Assembly: GCA_947467405.1 (NCBI GenBank)
Contig: CANIIN010000088.1
Span: 1-8,469, forward strand
Length of the DNA: 8,469 bases
Origin: Betaproteobacteria bacterium
GTDB taxonomy: Bacteria; Pseudomonadota; Gammaproteobacteria; Burkholderiales; SG8-39
Direction: 5' to 3'
The notes under the pieces are model-generated. The model ran no database searches and was not told the origin of the DNA. It saw only the letters and a list, made by a program, of their open reading frames with translations. The translations under genes and the position numbers were made by a program. Of this stretch, positions 1 to 7,411 are shown one piece after another (the first letter of the stretch is position 1; each line of letters opens with the position of its first letter).

Positions 1-819
1 CAGGATCATGTTGGCGTATTCGGCCAGGAAGAAGGTGGCGAACCCCATGCCGGAGTATTCGATCATGTGACCGGCGACGATTTCCGACTCGCCTTCGACC
101 ACATCGAAGGGCGATCGGTTGGTTTCCGCGACGCCTGAGATAAAGTACACCACCATCATCGGCAGCAGCGGCAGCCAGTTCCATGACAGAAAATTGAACC
201 CGCTCTGGGCAAACATGCCGCGGCTCTGGCCGTTGACGATGTCCGACAGATTCAGGCTGTGCGACACCATCAGCACGCACACCAAGGCAAAGCCCATGGC
301 GATTTCGTAGGCGACGATCTGCGCGGCGGAACGCATGGCGCCAAGAAACGCGTATTTGGAATTGGAGGCCCAGCCGGCAATGATCACGCCGTACACGCCC
401 AGGGAGGTCATGGCCATGAGGTAGAGGATGCCGGCGTTGACATCGGCCAGCACCACCTCGGGGGCAAACGGGATGACCGCCCAGGCCGCGAGCGCGGGAC
501 CGAAGCAGAGCACCGGCGCAAGCACGAACAACACCTTGTTGGAGCGGTCCGGGATGATGAGTTCCTTGACCAGGGCCTTCAGGCCGTCGGCGATCGGCTG
601 GAACAATCCCATCGGTCCAACGCGGTTCGGTCCGAGACGAATCTGCATCCAGCCGATGAGCTTGCGTTCCCAGAGCGTCAGGTAAGCCACGGCTCCCAGT
701 AGCGGCGCGACAATGCACATGATCAGAACCAGCGTCTTGATCAGGATAAACGCATGCGCACCCCACTCGGCGCCGAGCTGGGCCTGGAGCAATCCCTGGA
801 ATTGTTGAACCAGTTCCAT
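1..819 (-). CDS. nuoH: NADH-quinone oxidoreductase subunit H (3' end cut by window)
   Basis: Membrane subunit of complex I (ND1 homologue) that forms much of the quinone chamber and the link between quinone reduction and proton pumping. My translation from the ATG at 819 stays open for 273 codons to the window edge; the family is about 350 residues, so roughly the last quarter is missing because of the edge and not because of a mutation. Visible hallmarks are the WERKLIGWMQIRLGPNRVGP segment at about residues 50-69, the QPIADGLKALVKE stretch (74-86), and the acidic quinone-site loop running from AETNRSPFDVVEGESE (231-246) to EYSGMGF (254-260) and FFLAEYANM (263-271). Hydrophobic segments at about 22-46, 95-118, 131-150, 167-187 and 215-230 are candidate membrane helices. 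Its ATG shares one base with the nuoG stop (TGATG), and the upstream Shine-Dalgarno sequence is weak, so translation is probably coupled to nuoG. Identification is firm. Confidence 0.97.
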   Translation of the reverse strand, partial: MELVQQFQGLLQAQLGAEWGAHAFILIKTLVLIMCIVAPLLGAVAYLTLWERKLIGWMQIRLGPNRVGPMGLFQPIADGLKALVKELIIPDRSNKVLFVLAPVLCFGPALAAWAVIPFAPEVVLADVNAGILYLMAMTSLGVYGVIIAGWASNSKYAFLGAMRSAAQIVAYEIAMGFALVCVLMVSHSLNLSDIVNGQSRGMFAQSGFNFLSWNWLPLLPMMVVYFISGVAETNRSPFDVVEGESEIVAGHMIEYSGMGFATFFLAEYANMIL

Positions 820-3173
820 CACGCTTTCACCACGCTGAGTTCACCACTCATGGCGCCAAGCGAAGCCGTTGACGAATGCCCTGCCGCGACGCGTGCGCAG
901 CCCGCCGGCAGCTTCGCGTCGATAGCGACTTCCAGTTCGGCTTCGCCGGACTGACGAACCTTGACCCGCTGTCCCGCCGCAACGCCGGCCTTCTGCGCAT
1001 CACCGGCGGACAGCCAGAGCTTGGGCGCCTTGGCGTCCGCAGCCTTCTGCAGAGACTCGGCGCGACGCACCAGCGGATCGGCAAAATAGATCGGCACATC
1101 GGCAATGCGTTGCAGTCCCGCTAGCTGAGTCGTCGAGCCGAGCTGAACAATGTCAGTGGCGGACAGACTGTTGTTCAGGGATTCCGGGAGGGACATGGAC
1201 GCCAGCAACTCGTCGCGAATCGCCTCACTGCTGTCGTAATCGAAGCCCGACAGTCCGAGCTGATTGCCCAGCACTCGAAGAATTTTCCAGGCCGGACGGG
1301 ATTCGTCCAGCGACTTGACCACCGCATTGAAACTTTGCGCGCGTCCTTCGCAATTGACGAAGGTGCCGGATGTTTCGGTAAACGGCGCAGACGGCAGGAG
1401 CAGATCAGCATGATCCGTGACTGCGCTGCGGAACGGCGTCAGGGCCACGACGAAGTCTGCAGCAGCCAGCACGGAGCGCGCCCTAACCGGGTCGTTGCTG
1501 TCGAGTCCCGGTTCGACACCAACCAGAATGTAAGCCTTGCGCGCCGCGGTTCCATCGAGGCCCAGCATGGCGCCGGCGTTCAGGCCCTTGCCGGACGGCA
1601 CGCAGTTGGCGACATAGCCACCCACGGAATTCGCTGCTTCGCCAAGGAATCCAAATTCCCCCGCAAGCAGTCCGGATAACTGCTGCCCCAGGGCTTGCAG
1701 TACCGACGCCTGCGGATGCTGCTCGGCGAAGTTGCCCAGCAGCACAGCGGCAGCCTTGCCCGAAGCCAGGCTTGCCGCCATGGCGCGCGAAGCGTCATCG
1801 ACGGTCACGGCGGAGACCGATTGCGGCACGGCGGCGCCCTTGGCTTCAGCCACTGCCTTGACGATGCGCGCCAACGCCGATGGCAGTTCACTCGGCGCCA
1901 CGATCGACTTGGTCGTCACGTTCATCAGCAGGTCATCGTCGGTGCTGTGAAGGATGTTCAACTGCACACCGCGCTTGGTCACTTGGCGCAGGCGCGAAGC
2001 AATCAACGGATGGTCCTTGCGCAAGAAGGAACCCACCACAAGTACGCGATCCAGCGCGCCGATATCAGCGATATTCATGCCCAGCCACGGAATGCCGGCG
2101 CGCTGGCTGTCAGCCGCGAAGTCCGCGCGGCGCAGACGGAAGTCCACATTGTCGCTGCCAAGGCCGCGAGCCAGTTTCTGAGCCAGCGACATTTCCTCGA
2201 GCGTCGCGTGCGGACTGACCAGGGTGCCGATAGCGTCGCCTCCCGCTGCATTGCGAATTTCGCCCAGGCGACGGCCGGCCAGTTCCAGCGCCTGCGGCCA
2301 ATCGATCTCGCGCCATTGCGCACCGTCCTTGATCATCGGCTTGGTCAGACGATCCGCGGAGTTCAGTCCCTCGTAGGAAAAACGATCCTTGTCCGAGATC
2401 CAGCATTCGTTGACCGCCTCGTTCTCGAGGGGAACGACTCGCAGCACCTTATCGTGCTTGACCTGCACCACCAGGTTGGAACCCAGCGAGTCGTGCGGTG
2501 CGATGGATTTGCGGCGCGTCAGCTCCCAGGTGCGAGCGGAATAGCGGAACGGCTTGGACGTCAGCGCTCCGACCGGGCAGATATCGATCATGTTGCCGGA
2601 CAGTTCGGAATCGACTGTCTTGCCGACAAACGACACGATCTCCGCGTGCTCGCCCCGATTGATCATGCCCAGTTCCATCACGCCGGCCACTTCCTGGCCA
2701 AAGCGCACGCAGCGCGTGCACTGGATGCAACGGGTCATTTCCTCGGCAGAAACCAGCGGTCCGATGTTCTTGTGGAACACCACGCGTTTGGGCTCGGCAT
2801 AGCGCGATGCGCTGCCGCCATAGCCGACCGCAAGATCCTGCAACTGGCATTCGCCGCCCTGATCGCAGATCGGGCAGTCGAGCGGATGGTTGATCAGGAG
2901 GAACTCCATCACGCTCTTTTGCGCCTTGACGGCAGGCTCGGACTGCGTCCAGACCTTCATGCCATCGGTTGCAGGCGTGGCGCAGGCCGGCATCGCCTTG
3001 GGCGCCTTCTCAACTTGCACCAGACACATGCGGCAGTTGGCCGCGATGGAGAGCTTCTTGTGATAGCAGAAGTGCGGAACGAACACACCCAGCTTGTTGG
3101 CAGCTTCCATGACCGTGGCGCCGTGGGGCACCTCCACGCTCTTGCCGTCGATTTCCAATGTCAGCATGGCCAT
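819..3173 (-). CDS. nuoG: NADH-quinone oxidoreductase subunit G, mitochondrial-like form without N7
   Basis: Large Fe-S subunit (75 kDa homologue, 784 aa) of the peripheral arm; it passes electrons from NuoF towards NuoI and NuoB. The N-terminus is a 2Fe-2S ferredoxin-like domain with N1b ligands C36, C47, C50 and C64. Next comes the N5 site with His96, C100, C103 and C109, then N4 ligands C149, C152, C155 and C199. From about residue 215 the protein is a molybdopterin-oxidoreductase-like domain, kept in the family as a scaffold without cofactor. The cysteine cluster that holds N7 in the E. coli subunit is absent: the region near 222-233 has no Cys and only C257 remains. The 784-residue length suits the betaproteobacterial form (E. 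coli about 908). A GAAGG lies 11 nt before the ATG at 3173; a second in-frame ATG two codons later is possible but further from it. The gene starts 3 nt after the nuoF stop and overlaps nuoH by 1 nt. Confidence 0.98.
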   Translation of the reverse strand: MAMLTLEIDGKSVEVPHGATVMEAANKLGVFVPHFCYHKKLSIAANCRMCLVQVEKAPKAMPACATPATDGMKVWTQSEPAVKAQKSVMEFLLINHPLDCPICDQGGECQLQDLAVGYGGSASRYAEPKRVVFHKNIGPLVSAEEMTRCIQCTRCVRFGQEVAGVMELGMINRGEHAEIVSFVGKTVDSELSGNMIDICPVGALTSKPFRYSARTWELTRRKSIAPHDSLGSNLVVQVKHDKVLRVVPLENEAVNECWISDKDRFSYEGLNSADRLTKPMIKDGAQWREIDWPQALELAGRRLGEIRNAAGGDAIGTLVSPHATLEEMSLAQKLARGLGSDNVDFRLRRADFAADSQRAGIPWLGMNIADIGALDRVLVVGSFLRKDHPLIASRLRQVTKRGVQLNILHSTDDDLLMNVTTKSIVAPSELPSALARIVKAVAEAKGAAVPQSVSAVTVDDASRAMAASLASGKAAAVLLGNFAEQHPQASVLQALGQQLSGLLAGEFGFLGEAANSVGGYVANCVPSGKGLNAGAMLGLDGTAARKAYILVGVEPGLDSNDPVRARSVLAAADFVVALTPFRSAVTDHADLLLPSAPFTETSGTFVNCEGRAQSFNAVVKSLDESRPAWKILRVLGNQLGLSGFDYDSSEAIRDELLASMSLPESLNNSLSATDIVQLGSTTQLAGLQRIADVPIYFADPLVRRAESLQKAADAKAPKLWLSAGDAQKAGVAAGQRVKVRQSGEAELEVAIDAKLPAGCARVAAGHSSTASLGAMSGELSVVKA

Positions 3174-3176
3174 GTT

Positions 3177-4538
3177 CTATGCCGCCTTCGCCGCGTTTTT
3201 TGCCGAGGCGTGGGGCGCCGCATGCGCACCCGCCCTGCCCCACTTGGGCTCACTGGCCGGTCCGTCCACCAGGCAGCGCTTGTTGGCGATGTGGTACTCG
3301 AACTCCGGACGGAAATTCTTGAGGAAACTCTTCACCGGAAGCGCCGCGGCATCGCCCAGCGCACAGATGGTGCGACCCGCAATGTTGTCCGCCACATTTT
3401 CCAGGAGCGCCAAATCCTCGGGCTTGCCCAGGCCGGTCTCTATGCGGTGAACGATGCGATACAGCCAACCCGTTCCTTCGCGGCAGGGAGTGCACTGACC
3501 GCAGGATTCATCGTGATAGAAGTAGGACAGACGTTCCAGGGCGCGCACCATGCAGGTGGTTTCGTCCATGACGATGACCGCCCCCGAACCCAGCGCGGAA
3601 CCCGCCTTGGCCAGCGAATCATGGTCCATATTGGTCGCCATGATGACTTCCGCCGTCAGAACCGGCATTGACGAACCGCCGGGGATCACGGCCTTCAGCT
3701 TGTTGCCGTTGCGAACGCCGCCGGCCATTTCCAGAAGCGTGGCAAACGGGGTGCCGAGCTTCACTTCGTAGTTGCCCGGGCGATTGACGTGCCCCGACAC
3801 CGACAGGATCTTCGTCCCGCCGTTATTCGGGATGCCCAGTGCAAGGAACGCATCTGCGCCGTTGCGCATGATCCAGGGGACGTTGGCGAATGTCTCGGTA
3901 TTGTTGATGGTGGTCGGCTTGCCGTACAGGCCGTAGCTGGCGGGGAACGGCGGCTTGAAGCGCGGCTGACCCTTCTTGCCCTCGAGCGACTCCAGCAAAG
4001 CGGTTTCTTCGCCGCAAATGTAGGCGCCGTAACCGGCATGCGCATAGAGCTCGAAGCTGAAATCGCTGCCGAGTATGTTCTTGCCGAGATAACCGGCCGC
4101 GCGGGCCTCCTCGAGCGCCTCCTCGAAGCGCTCGTAGAGCTCCCAGATCTCGCCGTGAATGTAGTTGTATCCCGCCGTCGCACCCATGGCGTAGGCGCCG
4201 ATGATCATGCCTTCGATCACGCTGTGTGGGTTGTAACGCAGGATGTCGCGGTCCTTGCAGGTCCCTGGTTCACCCTCGTCTGAGTTGCAGACGAGATATT
4301 TCGCACCGGGGAACTGCCTCGGCATGAAGCTCCATTTCAATCCCGCGGGAAAACCGGCGCCGCCGCGGCCGCGCAGCGAGGACTTCTTGACCTCCGCTAC
4401 CACCATGTCCGGCGTGATGTTGTCTGCGATGATCTTCTTCAGCGCGGCATAACCGTCGCGCGCCTCGTAATCCTTGAGGCGCCAGTTCTGGCCGTCGAGG
4501 CCGGCGAGAACGATAGTGTCGGGACCGTAGTTCAGCAT
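3177..4538 (-). CDS. nuoF: NADH-quinone oxidoreductase subunit F (NADH- and FMN-binding)
   Basis: Catalytic entry point of complex I (51 kDa homologue): it oxidises NADH through FMN and hands electrons to cluster N3. From the chosen start it is 453 aa. The glycine-rich nucleotide loop GRGGAGFPAGLKW is at 57-69, the FMN-contacting CNSDEGEPGT segment at 84-93 and YICGEETALLESLEGKKGQPR begins at 173. The N3 4Fe-4S ligands are C346, C349 and C352 (SCGQCTPC) plus C392 (ICALGDAA). The frame is open upstream to 4586, but that start would overlap the end of nuoE; the ATG at 4538 is preceded by AAGAAGG at a 6-nt spacing and gives the usual N-terminus. The gene begins 1 nt after the nuoE stop. Odd point: residues after RCLV (422-425) form a tail of about 28 residues rich in Ala and His, longer than I expect for the family. 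Confidence 0.98.
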   Translation of the reverse strand: MLNYGPDTIVLAGLDGQNWRLKDYEARDGYAALKKIIADNITPDMVVAEVKKSSLRGRGGAGFPAGLKWSFMPRQFPGAKYLVCNSDEGEPGTCKDRDILRYNPHSVIEGMIIGAYAMGATAGYNYIHGEIWELYERFEEALEEARAAGYLGKNILGSDFSFELYAHAGYGAYICGEETALLESLEGKKGQPRFKPPFPASYGLYGKPTTINNTETFANVPWIMRNGADAFLALGIPNNGGTKILSVSGHVNRPGNYEVKLGTPFATLLEMAGGVRNGNKLKAVIPGGSSMPVLTAEVIMATNMDHDSLAKAGSALGSGAVIVMDETTCMVRALERLSYFYHDESCGQCTPCREGTGWLYRIVHRIETGLGKPEDLALLENVADNIAGRTICALGDAAALPVKSFLKNFRPEFEYHIANKRCLVDGPASEPKWGRAGAHAAPHASAKNAAKAA

Positions 4539-4539
4539 G

Positions 4540-5022
4540 TCAGGCCTTCTTGCCAAGCTCATCGACCAGAGCGTCCAGCTTGTCATTGGACATGTAGTCG
4601 CACATGCGCCGATTGTTCACCAGCACGACCGGCGCCATGGAACACGCCCCCATGCACTCGCCTTCCTTGAGCGTAAAGCGGCCATCGGCAGTGGTCTCAT
4701 TGAAGCCGATGCCCAACCGCTCCTTCAGGTGGTCCGCCGCATCCAGCGAGCCTTGCAGACCGCATGGCAGGCAGGTACAGATGGTCAGCTTGAACTTGCC
4801 GGTCGGCTCGAGGTTGTACATGTTGTAGAACGTCGCCACTTCGTATACTGCAACCGGCGCCATGCCGAGATATTGCGCGACGAAGTCCATGGTCTCAGTG
4901 GCGAGCCAGCCCTTCTCGTCCTGGGCAATGACGAGGGCACCCATCACCGCCGACTGCTTCTGGTCGGCCGGATACTTGGCGATCTCGCGATCGATTCTCT
5001 TCAGGGATTCAGCGGAGAGCAT
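4540..5022 (-). CDS. nuoE: NADH-quinone oxidoreductase subunit E (24 kDa, 2Fe-2S)
   Basis: Small Fe-S subunit of the NADH dehydrogenase module, 160 aa, a normal length. It carries cluster N1a, a thioredoxin-fold 2Fe-2S centre close to FMN. The four expected ligands are C82 and C87 (CTCLPC) and C123 and C127 (CMGAC). An additional cysteine, C84, sits inside the first motif and is not a standard ligand. The N-terminal half (about 1-75) is the helical part typical of the family, including the VYEVATFYNMYN segment at 59-70. The ATG at 5022 shares its A with the final base of the nuoD stop (TGATG), and GGGGAA lies 12 nt upstream, so the gene can use its own ribosome site and also be coupled to nuoD. 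One base separates its stop from nuoF. Confidence 0.98.
   Translation of the reverse strand: MLSAESLKRIDREIAKYPADQKQSAVMGALVIAQDEKGWLATETMDFVAQYLGMAPVAVYEVATFYNMYNLEPTGKFKLTICTCLPCGLQGSLDAADHLKERLGIGFNETTADGRFTLKEGECMGACSMAPVVLVNNRRMCDYMSNDKLDALVDELGKKA
4545..4551 (-). promoter_or_regulatory. Shine-Dalgarno site of nuoF
   Basis: AAGAAGG on the minus strand, 6 nt before the ATG at 4538. It lies inside the last codons of nuoE. It supports the ATG at 4538 over an upstream in-frame ATG at 4586, which would overlap nuoE by 47 bases. Confidence 0.75.
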
Positions 5023-6275
5023 CAGCGGTCAATTTCCCCGAACACGATGTCCTGCGTCCCGATGATGGCGACGACGTCGGCCAGCATGTGGCCCTGTGAC
5101 ATCTCGTTGAGCGCGGCGAGGTGCGGATACCCCGGCGCGCGAATTTTCACCCGATATGGCTTGTTGGCGCCGTCGGACACGGCATAGATGCCGAACTCGC
5201 CCTTCGGATGCTCGATGGCGGCATACGCCTCGCCCGGAGGTACATGCATGCCCTCAGTGAAGAGCTTGAAGTGATGGATCAACTCTTCCATGTTGCTCTT
5301 CATGTCCACGCGCGACGGTGGCGCCACCTTGTGGTTGGCGGAGATCACCGGGCCGGGATTGGCACGCAGCCAATCCACGCACTGCCGGATGATCCGGTTG
5401 GACTGGCGCATCTCTTCGATGCGAACGAGATAGCGGTCGTAGCAATCCCCGTTCACACCGACCGGGATGTCGAAGTCCACCTTGTCGTACACCTCATAGG
5501 GCTGCTTCTTGCGCAGGTCCCACTCGACCCCCGAGCCGCGCAGCATCGGGCCGGTAAACCCGAGCGCCTTGGCGCGCTCCGGCGTGACGATGCCGATGCC
5601 GACTGTGCGCTGTTTCCAGATGCGATTGTCCGTCAGCAGGGTTTCGTAATCGTCGATGTACTTCGGAAAACGATTGGTGAAATCCTCGATGAAATCGAGC
5701 AGCGATCCCTGACGATTTTCGTTCAGGCGCTTCACCTTGGCCTCGTTCCGATATGGCGAACGCTCGTACTGCGGCATGCTGTCCGGCAGGTCACGGTAAA
5801 CCCCGCCCGGACGGTAATAGGCTGCGTGCATGCGTGCGCCGGAGACCGCCTCGTAGACGTCCATCAGATCTTCCCGCTCTCGGAACGCGTACAGGAACAC
5901 CGTCATTGCCCCGATATCGATGGCATGCGCTCCGAGCCACAGCAGGTGGTTCAGCAGGCGCGTGATCTCGTCGAACATCACGCGGATGTACTGCGCGCGC
6001 ACCGGCACGTCCACGCCGATCAGCCGCTCGATGGCCATGCAGTAGGCGTGCTCGTTGCACATCATCGATACGTAGTCGAGACGATCCATGTACGGCAGCG
6101 ACTGGATCCAGGTCTTGTTCTCCGCCAGCTTTTCGGTCGCACGGTGCAGCAATCCGATATGCGGGTCGGCGCGCTGGATGACTTCGCCATCCAATTCGAG
6201 CACAAGACGCAGCACGCCGTGCGCTGCCGGGTGCTGCGGTCCGAAGTTCAGCGTGTAGTTGCGAATCTCAGCCAT
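5022..6275 (-). CDS. nuoD: NADH-quinone oxidoreductase subunit D (49 kDa)
   Basis: Connecting-module subunit (49 kDa homologue, related to the large subunit of NiFe hydrogenases) that forms the headgroup side of the quinone pocket together with NuoB. The protein is 417 aa, standard for an unfused NuoD. The conserved N-terminal FGPQHPAAHGVLRL segment (11-24) contains His15 and His19, and the NEHAYCMAIERL stretch (74-85) contains Tyr78; by homology His19 and Tyr78 correspond to the His/Tyr pair that binds the quinone headgroup. The C-terminus reads DIVFGEIDR, as in the family. The ATG at 6275 is 3 nt after the nuoC stop, with GGGGAGG 12 nt upstream inside the nuoC end. The stop overlaps the nuoE start by 1 nt. 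Being separate from nuoC argues against an enterobacterial or Pseudomonas source, where the two are fused. Confidence 0.98.
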   Translation of the reverse strand: MAEIRNYTLNFGPQHPAAHGVLRLVLELDGEVIQRADPHIGLLHRATEKLAENKTWIQSLPYMDRLDYVSMMCNEHAYCMAIERLIGVDVPVRAQYIRVMFDEITRLLNHLLWLGAHAIDIGAMTVFLYAFREREDLMDVYEAVSGARMHAAYYRPGGVYRDLPDSMPQYERSPYRNEAKVKRLNENRQGSLLDFIEDFTNRFPKYIDDYETLLTDNRIWKQRTVGIGIVTPERAKALGFTGPMLRGSGVEWDLRKKQPYEVYDKVDFDIPVGVNGDCYDRYLVRIEEMRQSNRIIRQCVDWLRANPGPVISANHKVAPPSRVDMKSNMEELIHHFKLFTEGMHVPPGEAYAAIEHPKGEFGIYAVSDGANKPYRVKIRAPGYPHLAALNEMSQGHMLADVVAIIGTQDIVFGEIDR

Positions 6276-6278
6276 GGA

Positions 6279-6887
6279 CTATCTCGGCCTCCCCGCATTG
6301 CCAAAGGCATCTTCGCGCACGATCCGCGGCGTGACCTCACGCGGTTCGATGGTCACCGGCTGATAGACGACACGTCTCTGTTCCGGGTCGTAACGCATCT
6401 CGACGTTACCCGAGATCGGAAAGTCCTTGCGAAACGGATGACCGATAAAGCCGTAATCGGTCAGAATTCGACGCAGGTCGGAATGACCCGTAAATACAAT
6501 GCCGAACAAGTCAAAAGCTTCGCGTTCGTACCAATTGGCATTCGGCCAGATTTCCGTCAGAGACGGCAGCACGGGGAATTCGTCATCGGCGGCAAATGTC
6601 CGCACGCGAAGGCGCCAGTTGTTCCGCAACGACAGCAGATGCGACACGACGGCAAAGCGCAGGCCGTTGCTCCCTACATTGGCCCAGGCGGAGTAGTCCA
6701 GACCGCAAAGATCGATCAGTTGCTCGAAACCCAGCGTTTCCTGGTCGCGAAGAATGCGCGCGACTTCGAGATGGTGATCCGGCTTGACGACCAGGGTCAG
6801 TTCACCCAGCGCCTCGGTCAGGCTCTGAATCCTGTCGCCCAGCGCCTCGCCAAGGGCGGATTTCAATGTTTCAAGTCGTGTCGACAC
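6279..6887 (-). CDS. nuoC: NADH-quinone oxidoreductase subunit C (30 kDa), GTG start
   Basis: Connecting-module subunit (30 kDa homologue) that packs against NuoD and NuoB; it carries no cofactor. With the chosen start it is 202 aa, the usual size of a free-standing NuoC. The family signature is visible from ERE at 121-123 through AFDLFGIVFTGHSDLRRILT (124-143) to GHPFRKDFP (149-157). The frame stays open upstream to an ATG at 6998, but that would overlap nuoB by 85 nt and add 37 residues unlike the family (including GREKKK). I therefore place the start at the GTG at 6887, giving an N-terminus of MSTRLETLKSALGEALGD, 26 nt after the nuoB stop. The leader before it is A-rich with GAG and AAAGA elements but no clean Shine-Dalgarno sequence, so this start is probable and not certain. 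No later in-frame ATG would leave a whole domain. Confidence 0.95.
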   Translation of the reverse strand: MSTRLETLKSALGEALGDRIQSLTEALGELTLVVKPDHHLEVARILRDQETLGFEQLIDLCGLDYSAWANVGSNGLRFAVVSHLLSLRNNWRLRVRTFAADDEFPVLPSLTEIWPNANWYEREAFDLFGIVFTGHSDLRRILTDYGFIGHPFRKDFPISGNVEMRYDPEQRRVVYQPVTIEPREVTPRIVREDAFGNAGRPR

Positions 6888-6913
6888 TTGTTTTTTCTTT
6901 TCTCGTCCAGGCT

Positions 6914-7393
6914 TCAGCGGGCGATCGTATTGGTTCGCTTGATCTTGTTCTGCAACTGCACCAGTCCATAAAGCAAGGCCTCTGCGGTCGGCGGACATCC
7001 CGGAACATAGACATCAACCGGGACGATGCGATCACAACCGCGCACCACCGAATAGCTGTAGTGGTAGTAGCCGCCGCCATTTGCGCACGAACCCATGGAC
7101 AGAACCCAGCGCGGTTCGGCCATCTGGTCATACACCTTGCGCAACGCCGGCGCCATCTTGTTGCACAGCGTTCCGGCCACGATCATCAGATCGGAGTGAC
7201 GCGGACTGGGACGGAACACGATACCGAAACGGTCGAGGTCATAGCGTGCAGCACCCGCATGCATCATCTCCACCGCGCAACAGGCCAGACCGAACGTCAT
7301 GGGCCAGAGCGAGCCGGTGCGGGTCCAGTTGACCAGTTTGTCGACCGACGTGGTCACGAAGCCCTGCTGCATCAGACCGTCATTGGCACCCAA
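6914..7393 (-). CDS. nuoB: NADH-quinone oxidoreductase subunit B (N2 cluster), TTG start
   Basis: Connecting-module subunit (PSST homologue) that holds cluster N2, the last Fe-S centre before quinone. The protein is 159 aa. Ligands of N2 are the tandem pair C38-C39 (GLACCAVEMM), C103 (GSCANGG) and C133 (PGCPPTAEAL). The short N-terminus leading into GFVTTSVDKL at residue 11 is the betaproteobacterial form. No ATG lies between the nuoA stop and codon 8. The TTG at 7393 has GGAG 7 nt upstream and gives the usual number of residues before GFVTT, whereas the ATG at 7372 has no ribosome site, so TTG is the better start. The gene lies 18 nt after nuoA; the nuoA stop codon happens to be in the nuoB frame and closes it upstream. 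Confidence 0.97.
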   Translation of the reverse strand: MGANDGLMQQGFVTTSVDKLVNWTRTGSLWPMTFGLACCAVEMMHAGAARYDLDRFGIVFRPSPRHSDLMIVAGTLCNKMAPALRKVYDQMAEPRWVLSMGSCANGGGYYHYSYSVVRGCDRIVPVDVYVPGCPPTAEALLYGLVQLQNKIKRTNTIAR

Positions 7394-7400
7394 GTGATAT

Positions 7401-7404
7401 CTCC
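7401..7404 (-). promoter_or_regulatory. Shine-Dalgarno site of nuoB
   Basis: GGAG on the minus strand with a 7-nt spacer to the TTG at 7393, in the 18-nt gap between nuoA and nuoB. It is the main reason for preferring TTG over the ATG at 7372. Confidence 0.7.
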
Positions 7405-7411
7405 GGCTTCC

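Noticed and set aside
1..819. nuoH as a truncated pseudogene
   Set aside because: The frame is intact with all expected motifs up to base 1; the missing C-terminus is due only to the window edge.
1695..3671. Open frame of 658 codons on the + strand, opposite nuoG and nuoF
   Set aside because: It lies entirely antisense to two clear complex I genes, has a His/Arg/Gln-rich composition typical of a mirror frame in GC-rich DNA, and shows no recognisable domain.
4539..4586. Upstream ATG for nuoF at 4586
   Set aside because: It overlaps the end of nuoE, and the ATG at 4538 has a well-placed AAGAAGG.
5121..6971. Open frame of 616 codons on the + strand, opposite nuoD, nuoC and the end of nuoB
   Set aside because: Same reasoning: it mirrors strongly conserved genes, crosses gene boundaries, and has biased composition and no domain. 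Codon bias of the real genes explains the absence of stops.
6888..6998. Upstream ATG for nuoC at 6998 (239 aa form)
   Set aside because: It would overlap nuoB by 85 nt and add 37 residues unlike the family; the GTG at 6887 gives the normal length and N-terminus.
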